A program made the position numbers and the translations under genes. Positions 1 to 8,988 of a stretch of DNA of 64,000 nucleotides are shown one piece after another. The stretch spans positions 806,001 to 870,000 of the forward strand of contig CAVPSV010000004.1 of assembly GCA_963708625.1 (NCBI GenBank). The letters run 5' to 3'. The notes beneath the pieces are model-generated. The model was not told the origin of the DNA. It saw only the letters and a program-made list of their open reading frames with translations, and did not search any database. Numbering within the stretch: the stretch's first letter is position 1; every line of letters starts with the position of its first letter. The DNA comes from DASXIF01 sp036498145. Lineage in GTDB: Bacteria > Actinomycetota > Actinomycetes > Mycobacteriales > Jatrophihabitantaceae.

Positions 1-401
1 AGCGAGTGTGGGACTCGCTCACCTCGCCGCATGCACTGGCCGACTGGGGGCTGCCGATCCGGCGCCTGGAATGGACCTCGCCGCGGCCGTTGGGCGCGGG
101 CGCGACGCGCGAGATCGAGCTCAGCGGCAATTCATTCGCGCTGCGCGAGCACTTCTTCCGCTGGGACGAGGGCACCCGCTATTCCTTCTACGGCGTGCAG
201 TGCAACCGTTCGGTGTTGCGTCGCTTCGCCGAGGACTACGTGATCGAGAAGACTCCCGGCGGCAGCAGGTTCACCTGGACGATCGCGCTGGAACCGGCCG
301 ACCGCTGGCGCCGGCTGCTGCAGGTCGCGGCGCCGCTGAACTCGGTGGCATTCCGCGCCGTACCGATGCGCGCCAAGGCGTACTTCGCGCGCAATCCGTG
401 A
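1..401 (+). CDS. SRPBCC/polyketide-cyclase-like protein, 5' end missing
   Basis: The reading frame is open from the window edge and stops with TGA at 399-401, so only the C-terminal ~130 residues are seen. Features are an early SLTSPHALADWG segment, typical of the first helix region of START/SRPBCC proteins, then alternating beta strands (REIELSGNSFALREH, RYSFYGV, RFTWTIAL) and a C-terminal amphipathic helix. This fits the helix-grip fold that binds lipids or polyketides in the cytoplasm. A GTG at 6 could be read as a start, but the fold requires residues further upstream, so the gene most likely begins outside the window. Substrate unknown. It converges on the flavin dehydrogenase that follows, with a 3-base gap. 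Confidence 0.6.
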   Translation, partial: RVWDSLTSPHALADWGLPIRRLEWTSPRPLGAGATREIELSGNSFALREHFFRWDEGTRYSFYGVQCNRSVLRRFAEDYVIEKTPGGSRFTWTIALEPADRWRRLLQVAAPLNSVAFRAVPMRAKAYFARNP

Positions 402-404
402 GCC

Positions 405-2066
405 TCAGCCGACGGCTGCGCCGGCAGCTCGCCCGGCCGCACGGCCGCTGAAGATGCACCCGCCGAGGAACGTCCCCTCGAGCGCGCGATAGCCGTGTAC
501 CCCGCCGCCGCCGAAACCGGCCACCTCGCCGGCGGCGTAGAGCCCGGCAATGGGCTCGCCGGCCGCGTCGAGGATGCGCGAGGACAGGTCGGTGTTCAAC
601 CCACCGAGGGTCTTGCGGGTCAGGATGTTCAGCCGCACCGCGATCATCGGCCCGGCACTGGCGTCGGTGATCTTGTGCGGCGCCGCGACCCGGCTGATCC
701 GGTCGGGGAGGTAGGTGCGCGCCTGACGCACCGCAGCGATCTGCAGATCCTTGGTGTAGGCGTTGTCCAGCTCGCGGTCGCGGGCAAGGATCTCGCGCCG
801 CACCGTGTCGCGGTCGAGCAAGCGGCGTGTCGGTGACCTTGTTCATCCGGTCGATCAGCTCGTCCAGCGAGTCCGCCTGGACGAAGTCGACACCCTTGTC
901 CAGGAACGCGCGAACCGGTCCGGGCATATCGCCGCGACGCTGCTCGAGCACCTGCCGCACGCTCTTGCCGGTCAGGTCCGGGTTCTGCTCCGAGCCGGAC
1001 AGGCCGAACTCCTTGCCGATGATCTTCTTGGTGAGCACGAACCAGGTGTGGTCGTGCCCCGTCTTCATGATGTGCTCGAGCGTGCCGAGGGTGTCGAAGC
1101 CGGGGAACAGCGGCACCGGCAGCCGGTTGCCGCGCGCGTCCAGCCACACCGACGACGGCCCCGGCAGGATGCGGATGCCGTGGTTGGTCCAGATCGGGTC
1201 GTAGTTGTGGATGCCCTCCACGTAGTGCCACATCCGGTCGCGGTTCACCACGCGTCCGCCCGCCGCCTCGGTGATGCGCGATCATGCGGCCGTCCACGAA
1301 GTCCGGCACACCGGCGATCATGTGCCGTGGCGGCGTGCCCAGCCGTGCCGGCCAGTTGCTGCCGCACCAGGTCGAAGTTTCCGCCGATGCCGCCGGAGGT
1401 GACGATCACCGCCTGCGCGGGCAACTCGAATTCGCCGACCGCGACGCGCGAACTCGGCGCTGCGCGCGGCACGCTCGACGGTTCCAGCACCGTGCCGCGC
1501 ACGCCGGTGACCACACCGCCGGTGCGCACCAGCTCGTCCACCCGGTGGCGGAACGCGAGTCGCACCTGACCGCGGCGCGGCCGCCTCGCTCACCTTGGCC
1601 ACGAACGGCGCGAGCAGCCCGGGGCCGGTGCCCCAGGTGATGTGGAACCGCGGCACCGAGTTGCCGTGGCCGTTCGCGGTGTAGCCGCCGCGCTCGGCCC
1701 AGCCGAGGACCGGGAAGAACCGCACGCCCCGTTCGTGCAGCCAGGCCCGCTTCTCGCCGGCCGCGAAGTCGACGTAGGCCTCGGCCCAGCGCATCGGCCA
1801 GATGTCTTCGTCGTCCAGGCGGTCGAAGGCCGCCGTGCCCAGCCAGTCCTGCCAGGCCAGCTCCCTGGAGTCCTTGATCCGCACCCGGCGCTGCTCGGGC
1901 GAGTCGACGAAGAACAGCCCGCCGAAGGACCAGAACGCCTGACCGCCCAGGCACTGCTCGGGTTCCTGGTCGACGCAGGATCACCCGCCGCCCGGCGTCG
2001 AGCGAGCTCACACGTGGCGACCAGCCCGGCCAGGCCGCCGCCGACGACGATCACATCGGCATCCAC
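405..2066 (-). CDS. FAD-binding dehydrogenase (3-ketosteroid dehydrogenase / fumarate reductase superfamily), frameshifted
   Basis: Starts at GTG 2066 with the dinucleotide-binding motif VIVVGGGLAGLVA and ends with the superfamily's C-terminal FAD motif (GLYAAGEVAGFGGGGVHGY). It resembles the Rv0785-type FAD-binding dehydrogenases (from memory). The protein is continuous only if several frames are joined: breaks are inferred near 1985, 1580, 1330, 1280 and 830, with good family sequence on both sides of each (for example AWQDWLGTAAFDRLDDEDIW, then MWHYVEGIHNYDPIW, then KTLGGLNTDLSSRILD). Total length after joining is ~550 residues, normal for the family. Likely role: flavin-dependent dehydrogenation of a steroid-like or other cyclic ketone; substrate not deducible. 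The frameshifts look like sequence errors rather than decay. Confidence 0.75.
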
Positions 2067-2093
2067 CCGGCCGATCCTGCCAACCCGTACCGA

Positions 2094-2138
2094 TTTGGGG
2101 AAACTTGTGGCCGCTATAGGGCTAGAAGTTTCCCCAAA
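2094..2138. repeat. intergenic palindromic element, copy A
   Basis: A perfect 13-bp inverted repeat, TTTGGGGAAACTT (2094-2106) and AAGTTTCCCCAAA (2126-2138), encloses a 19-nt loop holding the conserved core GGCCGCTATAGGGC (2109-2122). It lies just 3' of the methyltransferase stop (2154, minus strand) and upstream of the flavin gene start. Related copies are at 42313-42361, 50888-50930 and, diverged, 26568-26598. The position suits a terminator or REP-like element. The core is not itself symmetric, so each copy has an orientation. Confidence 0.8.
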
Positions 2139-2153
2139 CCGGGCGAGTTGGAG

Positions 2154-3239
2154 CTACCGGCGGACTTCGATGACGCGATTCACCGGGGTGTCCACCGCTC
2201 GGCGGAACCGGCTGAAGCCGGCTTGCTCCGTCACCGACCGCAGCTGGGCGTCGGTGGCCTGCGCGCCGAGCGCCCAGCCGCCGGACTGCGCTCGCGCCGA
2301 CGGCGTGCACACCAGCGTGGACGCCGAGTAGAACAGCCGGCCGAGCGGGTGCAGGTTGTCGGCCACCGATTCCCCGGCCATCGGCTCGACCAGCAGCCAG
2401 GTGCCGTCCGTGCTCAGCGACTGCCGGATGTGCTTCGCGGCGCCGACCGGATCCCCCATGTCGTGCAGGGCGTCGAAGATGCACACCAGGCCGTACCCCG
2501 TGCCCGGATAGTCCTGCGCGGACGCCACCTCGAAGCGCACGCGGTCGGCCAGGCCGGCCGCGGCGGCAGCGTGCCGGGCCGCCTCGATGGACGGGGCGTG
2601 GTTGTCGAAGCCGATCACCGTCGAGTTCGGGTACGCCTGCGCCAACAGGATGGTGGACGCGCCGTGCCCGCAGCCGACATCGGCCACGGTCGTCCCGGTG
2701 GCGAGCCGCTCCGCGACACCGTCCAACGCAGGGATCCAGCTCGAGACAAGATTCGCCACGTAGCCCGGACGGAAGAATCGCTCGACGCCGTGGAACAGGT
2801 CGTGCTGGTGCTCGGCCCAGCCGAAACCGGCGCCGGTGCGAATCGCCTCGGCGAGCCGCTCCTCGTCCTTGAACAGCGAGGAAGCAAGCAGCATCCCCGC
2901 TGCCAGGAAGGCCGGCGAGTCCGAATCGGCCAGACAGGTGGCCTGTTCCGGGGTCAGCGAATAGCGCTCGCTCGCCTGGTCGTACTGGCAGTAGCCGGAC
3001 GCCGCCTGGGCGTTGAGCCACTCCCGGGTGTACCGCTCGTCGCAGCCGGCTGCCTTGGCGACCTCGGCCGGCGTGGCCGGTCCGGTGTCGGCAAGAGCCC
3101 GGTACAGGCCCAGCCGGTCGCCGATGACCACGGTGACCGCATGGTGCGCGGCGCCCATGTCGCCGATGAACTTGCCGACGAACTCGTTCAGCGCAGTCTC
3201 GTCCAGATTGATCGGTTCAGTGCTGGTTTGTGCTGACAT
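2154..3239 (-). CDS. class I SAM-dependent methyltransferase with N-terminal winged helix (Rv2258c-like)
   Basis: Intact, 361 residues. Residues ~25-110 form a winged-helix dimerisation region (DRLGLYRALADTGPATPAEVA, GCDERYTREWLNA) like that of small-molecule O-methyltransferases. The Rossmann domain follows with SAM motif I VADVGCGHGASTILLAQAYP near residue 185 and the acidic residue of motif II in VIGFDNH. The start ATG at 3239 has a good ribosome site, AAAGAGG, seven bases upstream on the coding strand. The methyl acceptor is unknown. The gene is divergent from the LuxR-family regulator, and the shared intergenic region holds a palindromic candidate operator, so it may be a target of that regulator (inference). 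Copy A of the palindromic repeat lies directly downstream. Confidence 0.85.
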   Translation of the reverse strand: MSAQTSTEPINLDETALNEFVGKFIGDMGAAHHAVTVVIGDRLGLYRALADTGPATPAEVAKAAGCDERYTREWLNAQAASGYCQYDQASERYSLTPEQATCLADSDSPAFLAAGMLLASSLFKDEERLAEAIRTGAGFGWAEHQHDLFHGVERFFRPGYVANLVSSWIPALDGVAERLATGTTVADVGCGHGASTILLAQAYPNSTVIGFDNHAPSIEAARHAAAAAGLADRVRFEVASAQDYPGTGYGLVCIFDALHDMGDPVGAAKHIRQSLSTDGTWLLVEPMAGESVADNLHPLGRLFYSASTLVCTPSARAQSGGWALGAQATDAQLRSVTEQAGFSRFRRAVDTPVNRVIEVRR

Positions 3240-3585
3240 GTCGTACCTCTTTCATTGGCACGCCGGCGTGACGGCGACCCGCAGCCAACTGCGGCGACGG
3301 CGCACGGCCGGTCGGGTGGCACCCGCGGAGCGGGGGCGGCGGGTGGCTCGACGCGCCGCGGCTCCGACGAGCAGTTCCTGACGGTGGGCGGTGGCGCGGC
3401 TCTCGGTGACCAGTTGGTTGAACATCTCCCGACTCCCTTGTCCGTGTGGTGCCTTGCGGTTGTTGACGGAATCGAGCCTCGCCGTCCGGAGCCGGCCTGA
3501 GATCCGTGCTCAGCACGGATTCACCACTGAGTGAGCACGGAGATTTCCTGCCTATCCGCCTCCCGGCCGGCTCCTGCGCGGCAAG
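3240..3585. other. divergent intergenic region, methyltransferase / LuxR regulator
   Basis: A 346-base region between divergent starts. I see no credible gene in it. It holds the methyltransferase ribosome site at its left end and a palindrome with an extra half-site at 3502-3541. No convincing -35/-10 pair could be assigned for either direction. Confidence 0.6.
3502..3541. promoter_or_regulatory. candidate operator: palindrome ATCCGTGCT-C-AGCACGGAT plus third half-site
   Basis: ATCCGTGCT (3502-3510) and AGCACGGAT (3512-3520) form a perfect 9-bp inverted repeat with one central base. The half-site AGCACGGA recurs in direct orientation at 3534-3541. The cluster is 45-84 bases upstream of the LuxR-family start at 3586 and in the divergent promoter region of the methyltransferase. 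Two and a half sites of one motif suggest binding of a dimeric HTH regulator, plausibly the adjacent one. Confidence 0.5.
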
Positions 3586-6406
3586 ATGTGCAGCGTGAGT
3601 TCGCCGCCTGCGCCGCGGGTATCCGAGCGCGAGGCCGAGGTGCTCGCCGCCGTAGGCGAGCACCTGTCCAATGCGCAGATCGCCTCTCGCCTGCACCTGT
3701 CCGTGCGCACGGTGGAGACGCACATCTCGTCGCTGCTGCGAAAACTCGGTGTCGCCGACCGCAGGGCGCTCGCCGCACTCGCGCCGTCGTTGGCCGAAAC
3801 CGATGGCACTCGAGTGGCCCCCGTGCGTGGCCTGCCGACGATGTGGACCGCCTTCATCGGGCGGGACCGGGAACGCGGCAAGATCGTCGCCGCGTTGGCC
3901 GACTCGCGGCTGGTGACGTTGCTCGGACCCGGTGGCGCGGGCAAGACACGGTTGGCAGCCGATGTGGCCGACCGGCTCGCGCCGACGCTGCCGTTGGGCT
4001 CGTCCTTCGTCGAGCTGGTCAGCGTCCGGCCCGGGTTCGTGGCGCAGGCCGTGGCCGCCGTACTCGGCGTCGTTGAGCGACCGGGCCGCTCGTTGCGCGA
4101 CGCCGTGGTGGAGCGGTTGCGATCCGGCCGCTCGCTGCTGGTGCTGGACAACTGTGAGCACCTGCTCGACGACGTCGCGGAGTTTGTGAGCGCGCTGCTC
4201 GGCGCGGCAGCCGAACTCACTGTGCTCACCACCAGCCGCGAGCGCATCGGCGTGGACGGTGAGCGGGTGCTCCCACTCGGCGGCATGTCGTTGGTCTCCG
4301 GCGCGACCGGCGGCTCGGCGGGCTCCGAAGCGGTCACGCTGTTCTTCGATCGCGCCCGGGCGCTGGACGCGGGCTTCGACGCCGATCCTGCGCTGGTCGG
4401 CGAGCTGTGCGCGCAGTTGGACGGAATGCCGCTGGCGATAGAGCTGGCCACCGCGCGAACGGCGACGCTCGGCATGACCGGGCTGCACGCCGGGCTCACC
4501 GACCGGCTCCGACTGCTCAGTGGCGGGCGCAGCGCCGACAGCCGGCACCGCTCGTTGCGTGCGGTGCTGGACTGGAGCCACGAGCTGCTCGAGGAGGACG
4601 AGCGGGTTGCCCTGCGGCGTCTCGGGCGCTTCGCAAGCGACTTCGACATCCCCGCGGCGAGCGCGGTCACCGGACTACGCACCGGCGAACTCGCCGACCT
4701 GGTGGGGCGCCTGGGTGACAAGAGCCTGCTGGTGCACCGGCGCTTCGCCGGGGTCGAGCGGTGGGCGCAGTTGGAGACGGTGCGTGCCTACGCCGTGGAG
4801 AAGATGTCCGCCGCGGACGAGACGGAGGCGATCGACGCCCGGTACGCCGACTGGGCCGTCGCGCACGCGCAGCAGATCGAGACCCAGCTGCAGGATCCGA
4901 ACGAGCATGCCGACGCCTGGAGTATCGAGTTCGACCACAGCGCCGACGACCTGCGCGCAGCGCTCAGCGTGGCGCGCGACGACGAGGCGGCACACCGGCT
5001 CGCGCGCTCCCTCGGGCATCTCACCTACGCCCGCCGGTTCCTCGAAGAGTCGCGCCAGCACTACCTGACCGCCTCCGATCGCGCCGGCAACGGTGCGGTG
5101 GCTGCGCAGGATCTGTGGGACGCGGCCAGCGTGGCTCAGGTGGAGATGCGCGGTGAGTTGCGGTTCGACCTGGTCATCGCCGCGGCTGACCAGGCCGCGA
5201 CGGCGGGCGATCACGGCACGCAGGCGGCGGTGCTGGCCGAGGCGGTGTCCATCGGCACCCGGTTCCCGGCGATCTTCGAACGGGACGTGCCGTTCGAGCG
5301 GTTGCAGGAACTGCTGCGCGTCGCGGCGCGGGTCGCGCCGGCGCAGGATGCGGTTGTGCACGCGCAGCTGCTGACGGCGCAAGCATGGACCGCGACCCGT
5401 CTGGTCGACCTACCCGATCCCGCCTTGTTCCGGCAGGCGTTCGAGGCTGCGCGCGAGGCCGATGATCCCGCCGTCATGAGTTCCGCGCTCGACGGGCTCG
5501 GTGCCTCCCTGCTGATGTCGGGCAAGTTCACCGAAACGTTCCGGGTCAGTGAGGAGCGTCGGTCCCTGCTGGCGCGACTGCCGGGACATCTGCCGCGGGC
5601 GGGTTCGGAAATCCATGACGTCGTACAGATGGCGGTCGAGAACGCCGTCAACGCCGGTGAACTGCCCGTCGCCGCGCAGACCGCCCCGATCCTCGGCGAT
5701 GAAACGATGGTCGCCACCACGGCACACATGGCGGCGAGCAAGTCGATCGTCCCGCTGGTGCTGATGGGACGTTTCAGCGAAGCGATCGAGCATGGCCGGC
5801 TGACCCGCAGCGTGTGGCAGGAATCCGGCGAGCCCGGCGGCGCGGTGGATGGCGCCGGCGGTCTACGCGACGGCGCTGGCGTTCGGTCTGTGCGGTGCGA
5901 TCGAGGAGTGGGAACAGTGGCGTGCGTTGGCGCTCGGACGGGTGGCCGGCCAGCAGACCCGCGCGGTGCACTTCGCGGTTGGCGGGATGGCGCGGTTCGC
6001 CGACTCGCGGTTGGCCTTGCACCGCGGCCGGCTGGACGAGGCGGTCGCCGCGGTCGCCGACGTGCCGACGGAGCCGGATTCCTGGTGGCAGGAACGGCAT
6101 TGGTACTTCGACGCCTACCCGTGGGCGCTGGCCGCCGAGGTGGCGGTGGCGGCGGGCGCGCCTGATGCGCGGGCACGGCTGGCGGCCGCTCAGCCAGCCG
6201 GCGAGCAGAACCTGTGGGCCGCGGCGTGCCTCGCGCGGGCGCGCGGCCGGCGCGGTGACGCCGCGGCGCTGGCCGAAGCGGTGGCCGGCTGGGAGCGCAT
6301 CGGTGCGCGCTTCGAGCGCGCATGCACGTTGCTGCTGATGGCCGGGCGCGCCGACGAGGGTCGCGCCGAGATTGCCGCGATGGGCGCGACGCTCCCGGCA
6401 AACTGA
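3586..6406 (+). CDS. LuxR-family transcriptional regulator with NB-ARC/AAA ATPase and TPR-like C-terminus, one frameshift
   Basis: Residues ~5-65 carry an N-terminal LuxR/GerE helix-turn-helix (SEREAEVLAAVGEHLSNAQI and TVETHISSLLRKLGV). A nucleotide-binding domain follows: FIGRDRE, Walker A GPGGAGKTRL near residue 115, Walker B-like LLVLDNCEHLL near 185, GLPLAIEL-type GMPLAIELA near 285. The rest is a long helical TPR/BTAD-like region. The frame changes near 5845, where an in-frame QESGEPGG is followed in the next frame by MAPAVYATALAFGL; joined length is ~940 residues, usual for such signal-transduction ATPases. It probably senses a ligand through the helical region and controls neighbouring transcription. 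The target is unknown, but a palindrome in its own promoter region suggests autoregulation or control of the divergent methyltransferase. Confidence 0.82.
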
Positions 6407-6426
6407 AAATCTGTCTTGTCAGTTTG
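6399..6426. promoter_or_regulatory. inverted repeat CAAACTGA-N12-TCAGTTTG, candidate TetR operator (or terminator)
   Basis: Eight-base perfect arms at 6399-6406 and 6419-6426 flank a 12-base spacer. The left arm covers the LuxR-family stop codon and the right arm overlaps the -35 hexamer of the TetR gene's promoter, which is where an autorepressor would bind. The same dyad could form a weak terminator hairpin for the upstream gene. Confidence 0.45.
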
Positions 6427-6444
6427 ATTGCCCCGCCCTAGGCT
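6416..6444 (+). promoter_or_regulatory. sigma-70-type promoter of the TetR-lipase operon
   Basis: TTGTCA (6416-6421) and TAGGCT (6439-6444) are separated by 17 bases. The ATG at 6453 lies only eight bases after the -10 hexamer, so the transcript is expected to be leaderless. Confidence 0.55.
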
Positions 6445-6452
6445 CGGCGGGC

Positions 6453-7121
6453 ATGACGCTGGTGCAGCACTCGGCGCCACCCGGCTCCGGACGTGCCTAC
6501 GCCGGCCAGTCCGCCGGCGAGCGGGACGCGCAGCGGCGCGAACGGCTGCTGGCCGCGGCCGTGGAGCTGATCGGCAACCAGGGGTACCCGGCCACCACCA
6601 TCCCGGGCGTATGCGCAGCAGCGAAGGTGTCGACCCGGCATTTCTACCGGCTGTACTCGACCAAGGAAGACCTGTTCGTCGACGTCTACGACCGGCTCAC
6701 CGGCGAGTCCTACACCCGCGTCACCGCGTCGCTGCGCAAGAGCACCGACCGCCCGATACGCGAACGCATTCCGTCCGCACTACTGGCCTATCTCGGCCCC
6801 ATGCTCGAAGACGCGCGCGTGGCGCGCATCGCCTTCGTCGAGGTCATGGGCGCCAGCGCGCGGATCGAGCGCGTGCGGTTGGACTACCGCGAGACGCTTG
6901 TGACACTCGTCGAGCGCGAGGTCCGCGCCGCCGTCGAGCGTGCGGAGATCGCCGACCGCGACTGGCGCTTCGCCACGTTGGCACTCGTCGGCGCCGCAAC
7001 CGCGATCGTCTACGACTGGATGCTCCGCACGGGAGGCGACGGCGTCGAGCACATCGAGGCCGCGCTCGCCGAACTCGCCGTCCAACTGCTCACCGCCGAC
7101 ACAACCCGAGGTGGAACATGA
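6453..7121 (+). CDS. TetR/AcrR-family transcriptional regulator
   Basis: 222 residues. The N-terminal HTH spans roughly residues 25-75: RRERLLAAAVELIGNQGYPA, then TTIPGVCAAAKVSTRHFYRL and YSTKEDLFVDVYDRL, the canonical TetR recognition-helix pattern. The remainder is a helical ligand-binding domain. Start chosen at ATG 6453 because a promoter lies eight bases upstream and no family sequence precedes it. The stop overlaps the lipase ATG (ATGA), so the two are co-transcribed. The regulator probably controls itself and the lipase through the dyad at 6399-6426 (inference). The inducer is unknown. Confidence 0.85.
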   Translation: MTLVQHSAPPGSGRAYAGQSAGERDAQRRERLLAAAVELIGNQGYPATTIPGVCAAAKVSTRHFYRLYSTKEDLFVDVYDRLTGESYTRVTASLRKSTDRPIRERIPSALLAYLGPMLEDARVARIAFVEVMGASARIERVRLDYRETLVTLVEREVRAAVERAEIADRDWRFATLALVGAATAIVYDWMLRTGGDGVEHIEAALAELAVQLLTADTTRGGT

Positions 7122-8398
7122 GGCGAAGTCGCACCGCTGCCACGCGAGCCCGTCGCCGCATCATTCCGGTTGCCGCAGCATCACTGCTGGCTGCCGTGCT
7201 CACCGCCGGGCTCGCGGTGGCCAGCAGCCCGGCCGGTGCGGCCGGTGGCATCCGGGTGCCCGAACGGGACCCGTTCTACGCGGTGCCGGCAAACATCGCG
7301 CAGTATGCGGACGGCGCGGTGATCGACTCCAGAGTGGTGGACGCGACGACCTTCGGCCTGCCACTGCCGGCCGACGGTTGGCAGGTGAAGTACCGCACCG
7401 AGGACGAACTCGGCGCACCTACGGCGACGGTGACGACAGTGCTGGTACCGAAGCTGGCGTGGACCAGCGCCGGCCCGCGTCCGCTGCTGTCCTACCAAAC
7501 CGCAGAGGATGGTGTCGCCGGCCGGTGCGCGCCCTCGTACGCGCTGCGGGCCGGTTTGCTGGCCGGCTTCTCCAACTCGGTCGCGGAGACATCGCTGATC
7601 GGTGCCGCGCTGTTGCAGGGGTGGGCGGTGACGGTGCCGGACTACGAAGGCCCGCAGTCGGAGTTCCTGGTCAGCGGGGTGCAGGCGCGGGCGGTGCTCG
7701 ACGGGATTCGCGCGGCGCGGTCGTTCACGCCGGCCGGTGTTGCGGCAAGCGCGCCGCTCGGCGTGTGGGGCTACTCGGGTGGCAGCTTGGCCTCGATCAC
7801 GGCGGCCCAGCTGCAACCGTCCTACGCGCCGGACGTGCACCTGACCGCGATCGCTGTCGGCGGTCTGGTCGCGGACATTCGCGCGTCCATCAACGCGTTC
7901 GACGGCGGCTTCGCCGGCGGCGCGGTGCCGATGGGCATCAACGGATTCCTGCGCCACTACCCGGAGTTGAACCTGCTGCAGTACCTCAACGCGTCCGGTC
8001 GCCGCAAGGTGGCGCGCACTGCTGGTGACTGCATCGTGCAGGCGGCGGCACGCTATCCGTTCCTGAAGATCTCCAGCATCGTGTCGGCGCCGAACGCGCT
8101 GGACTCGCCGCCGGTGGTCGCGATGCTGAACGAGAACAGCCCGCTGTTCCGCTCCGGCGTGCCGCAGGCGCCGATCTACCACTACCAGGCGGTGGCCGAC
8201 GAGCTGGCGCCGATCGGCCCGGCGCGCACGCTGCTGCACCAGTTCTGCGCGGCAGGCGTCGTGGTCCAGAGCGTGGAGCCGCCGGGTGGCGAACACATCG
8301 AGGAGACGATCGCCGGCGCACCTGGGGCGTTGCAGTTCCTGGCTCGTCGCTTCGCCGGCGACGCACCGGTCAACACCTGCGCCACCATCCCGAACTGA
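7118..8398 (+). CDS. secreted lipase/esterase, LIP family
   Basis: Intact, 426 residues. The N-terminus is a signal peptide: Arg-rich MRRSRTAATRARRR, a hydrophobic Ala/Leu stretch, then an AGAAG-like cleavage region near residue 45. The mature protein matches the secretory lipase family: substrate-pocket segment WAVTVPDYEGPQSEFL, nucleophile elbow GVWGYSGGSLAS (Ser in GYSGG), an acidic residue in ADELAPIGP and a C-terminal His in GGEHIEE as likely triad members. It would hydrolyse acyl esters or acylglycerols outside the membrane. The ATG overlaps the TetR stop, giving a two-gene operon. Confidence 0.82.
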   Translation: MRRSRTAATRARRRIIPVAAASLLAAVLTAGLAVASSPAGAAGGIRVPERDPFYAVPANIAQYADGAVIDSRVVDATTFGLPLPADGWQVKYRTEDELGAPTATVTTVLVPKLAWTSAGPRPLLSYQTAEDGVAGRCAPSYALRAGLLAGFSNSVAETSLIGAALLQGWAVTVPDYEGPQSEFLVSGVQARAVLDGIRAARSFTPAGVAASAPLGVWGYSGGSLASITAAQLQPSYAPDVHLTAIAVGGLVADIRASINAFDGGFAGGAVPMGINGFLRHYPELNLLQYLNASGRRKVARTAGDCIVQAAARYPFLKISSIVSAPNALDSPPVVAMLNENSPLFRSGVPQAPIYHYQAVADELAPIGPARTLLHQFCAAGVVVQSVEPPGGEHIEETIAGAPGALQFLARRFAGDAPVNTCATIPN

Positions 8399-8426
8399 GC
8401 CCAACGGAGCCCGCTACGCGCATCCC

Positions 8427-8456
8427 TTGAAGCGAGCTATACGCTTAGTGTATACA
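8427..8456 (+). promoter_or_regulatory. promoter with PadR-type dyad TATAC-N7-GTATA
   Basis: TTGAAG (8427-8432) and TATACA (8451-8456) are 18 bases apart, and the ATG follows seven bases later (leaderless). The dyad TATAC (8438-8442) / GTATA (8450-8454) sits inside the promoter, a layout usual for autoregulated PadR repressors. Confidence 0.5.
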
Positions 8457-8463
8457 TTCGGAT

Positions 8464-8988
8464 ATGACGGTTCCGATGACGCTGCTCGGCCTGCTCGACC
8501 GCTCCGCAAGCCACGGCTACGAGCTCAAACGGGACTACGACGCCGTATTCGGCCGGGGCAGGCCGCTGCCGTACGGGCAGGTGTACGCGAGCCTCGCCCG
8601 ACTGGCCCGCGACGGAAAGGTCGAAGCGGGCGACCCCGAACCGGGAGCCGGCCCGGAGCGGAAACGCTATGTCATCACCGAGCAGGGCGTCACCCAGATC
8701 GACGCGTGGCTGGCCGACCCGGTCGAACCGGAACCGCACCTGCAGTCGGTGATGTTCGCCAAGGTCGTCCTCGCGCTGATGACCGGACGCGCGGCGCACG
8801 CCTACCTGGACGCACAGCGCGCCAGACACCTGCAACGGATGCGTGAGCTCACCGAACTCAAGCGGTCAGGCGAGATCGTCGACGTGCTGCTCGCCGACTA
8901 CGGGTTGTTCCATCTGGAGGCCGACCTGCGCTGGATCGACCTCACCAGCGCCCGGCTCGACGCGCTGGCCAAGCAGGTGCGGTCATGA
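8464..8988 (+). CDS. PadR-family transcriptional regulator
   Basis: 174 residues. The N-terminal winged helix is typical: MTLLGLLDRSASHGYELKRD, then YGQVYASLARLARDGKVEAG and a wing with RKRYVITEQG. The C-terminal helical part (residues ~90-174) matches the dimerisation domain with virulence-activator-like features. It is first in an operon with an ABC ATPase and an FtsX-like permease, with its stop overlapping the ATPase ATG. PadR repressors in this setting usually control the adjacent exporter, and a dyad overlaps the promoter here. Confidence 0.87.
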   Translation: MTVPMTLLGLLDRSASHGYELKRDYDAVFGRGRPLPYGQVYASLARLARDGKVEAGDPEPGAGPERKRYVITEQGVTQIDAWLADPVEPEPHLQSVMFAKVVLALMTGRAAHAYLDAQRARHLQRMRELTELKRSGEIVDVLLADYGLFHLEADLRWIDLTSARLDALAKQVRS

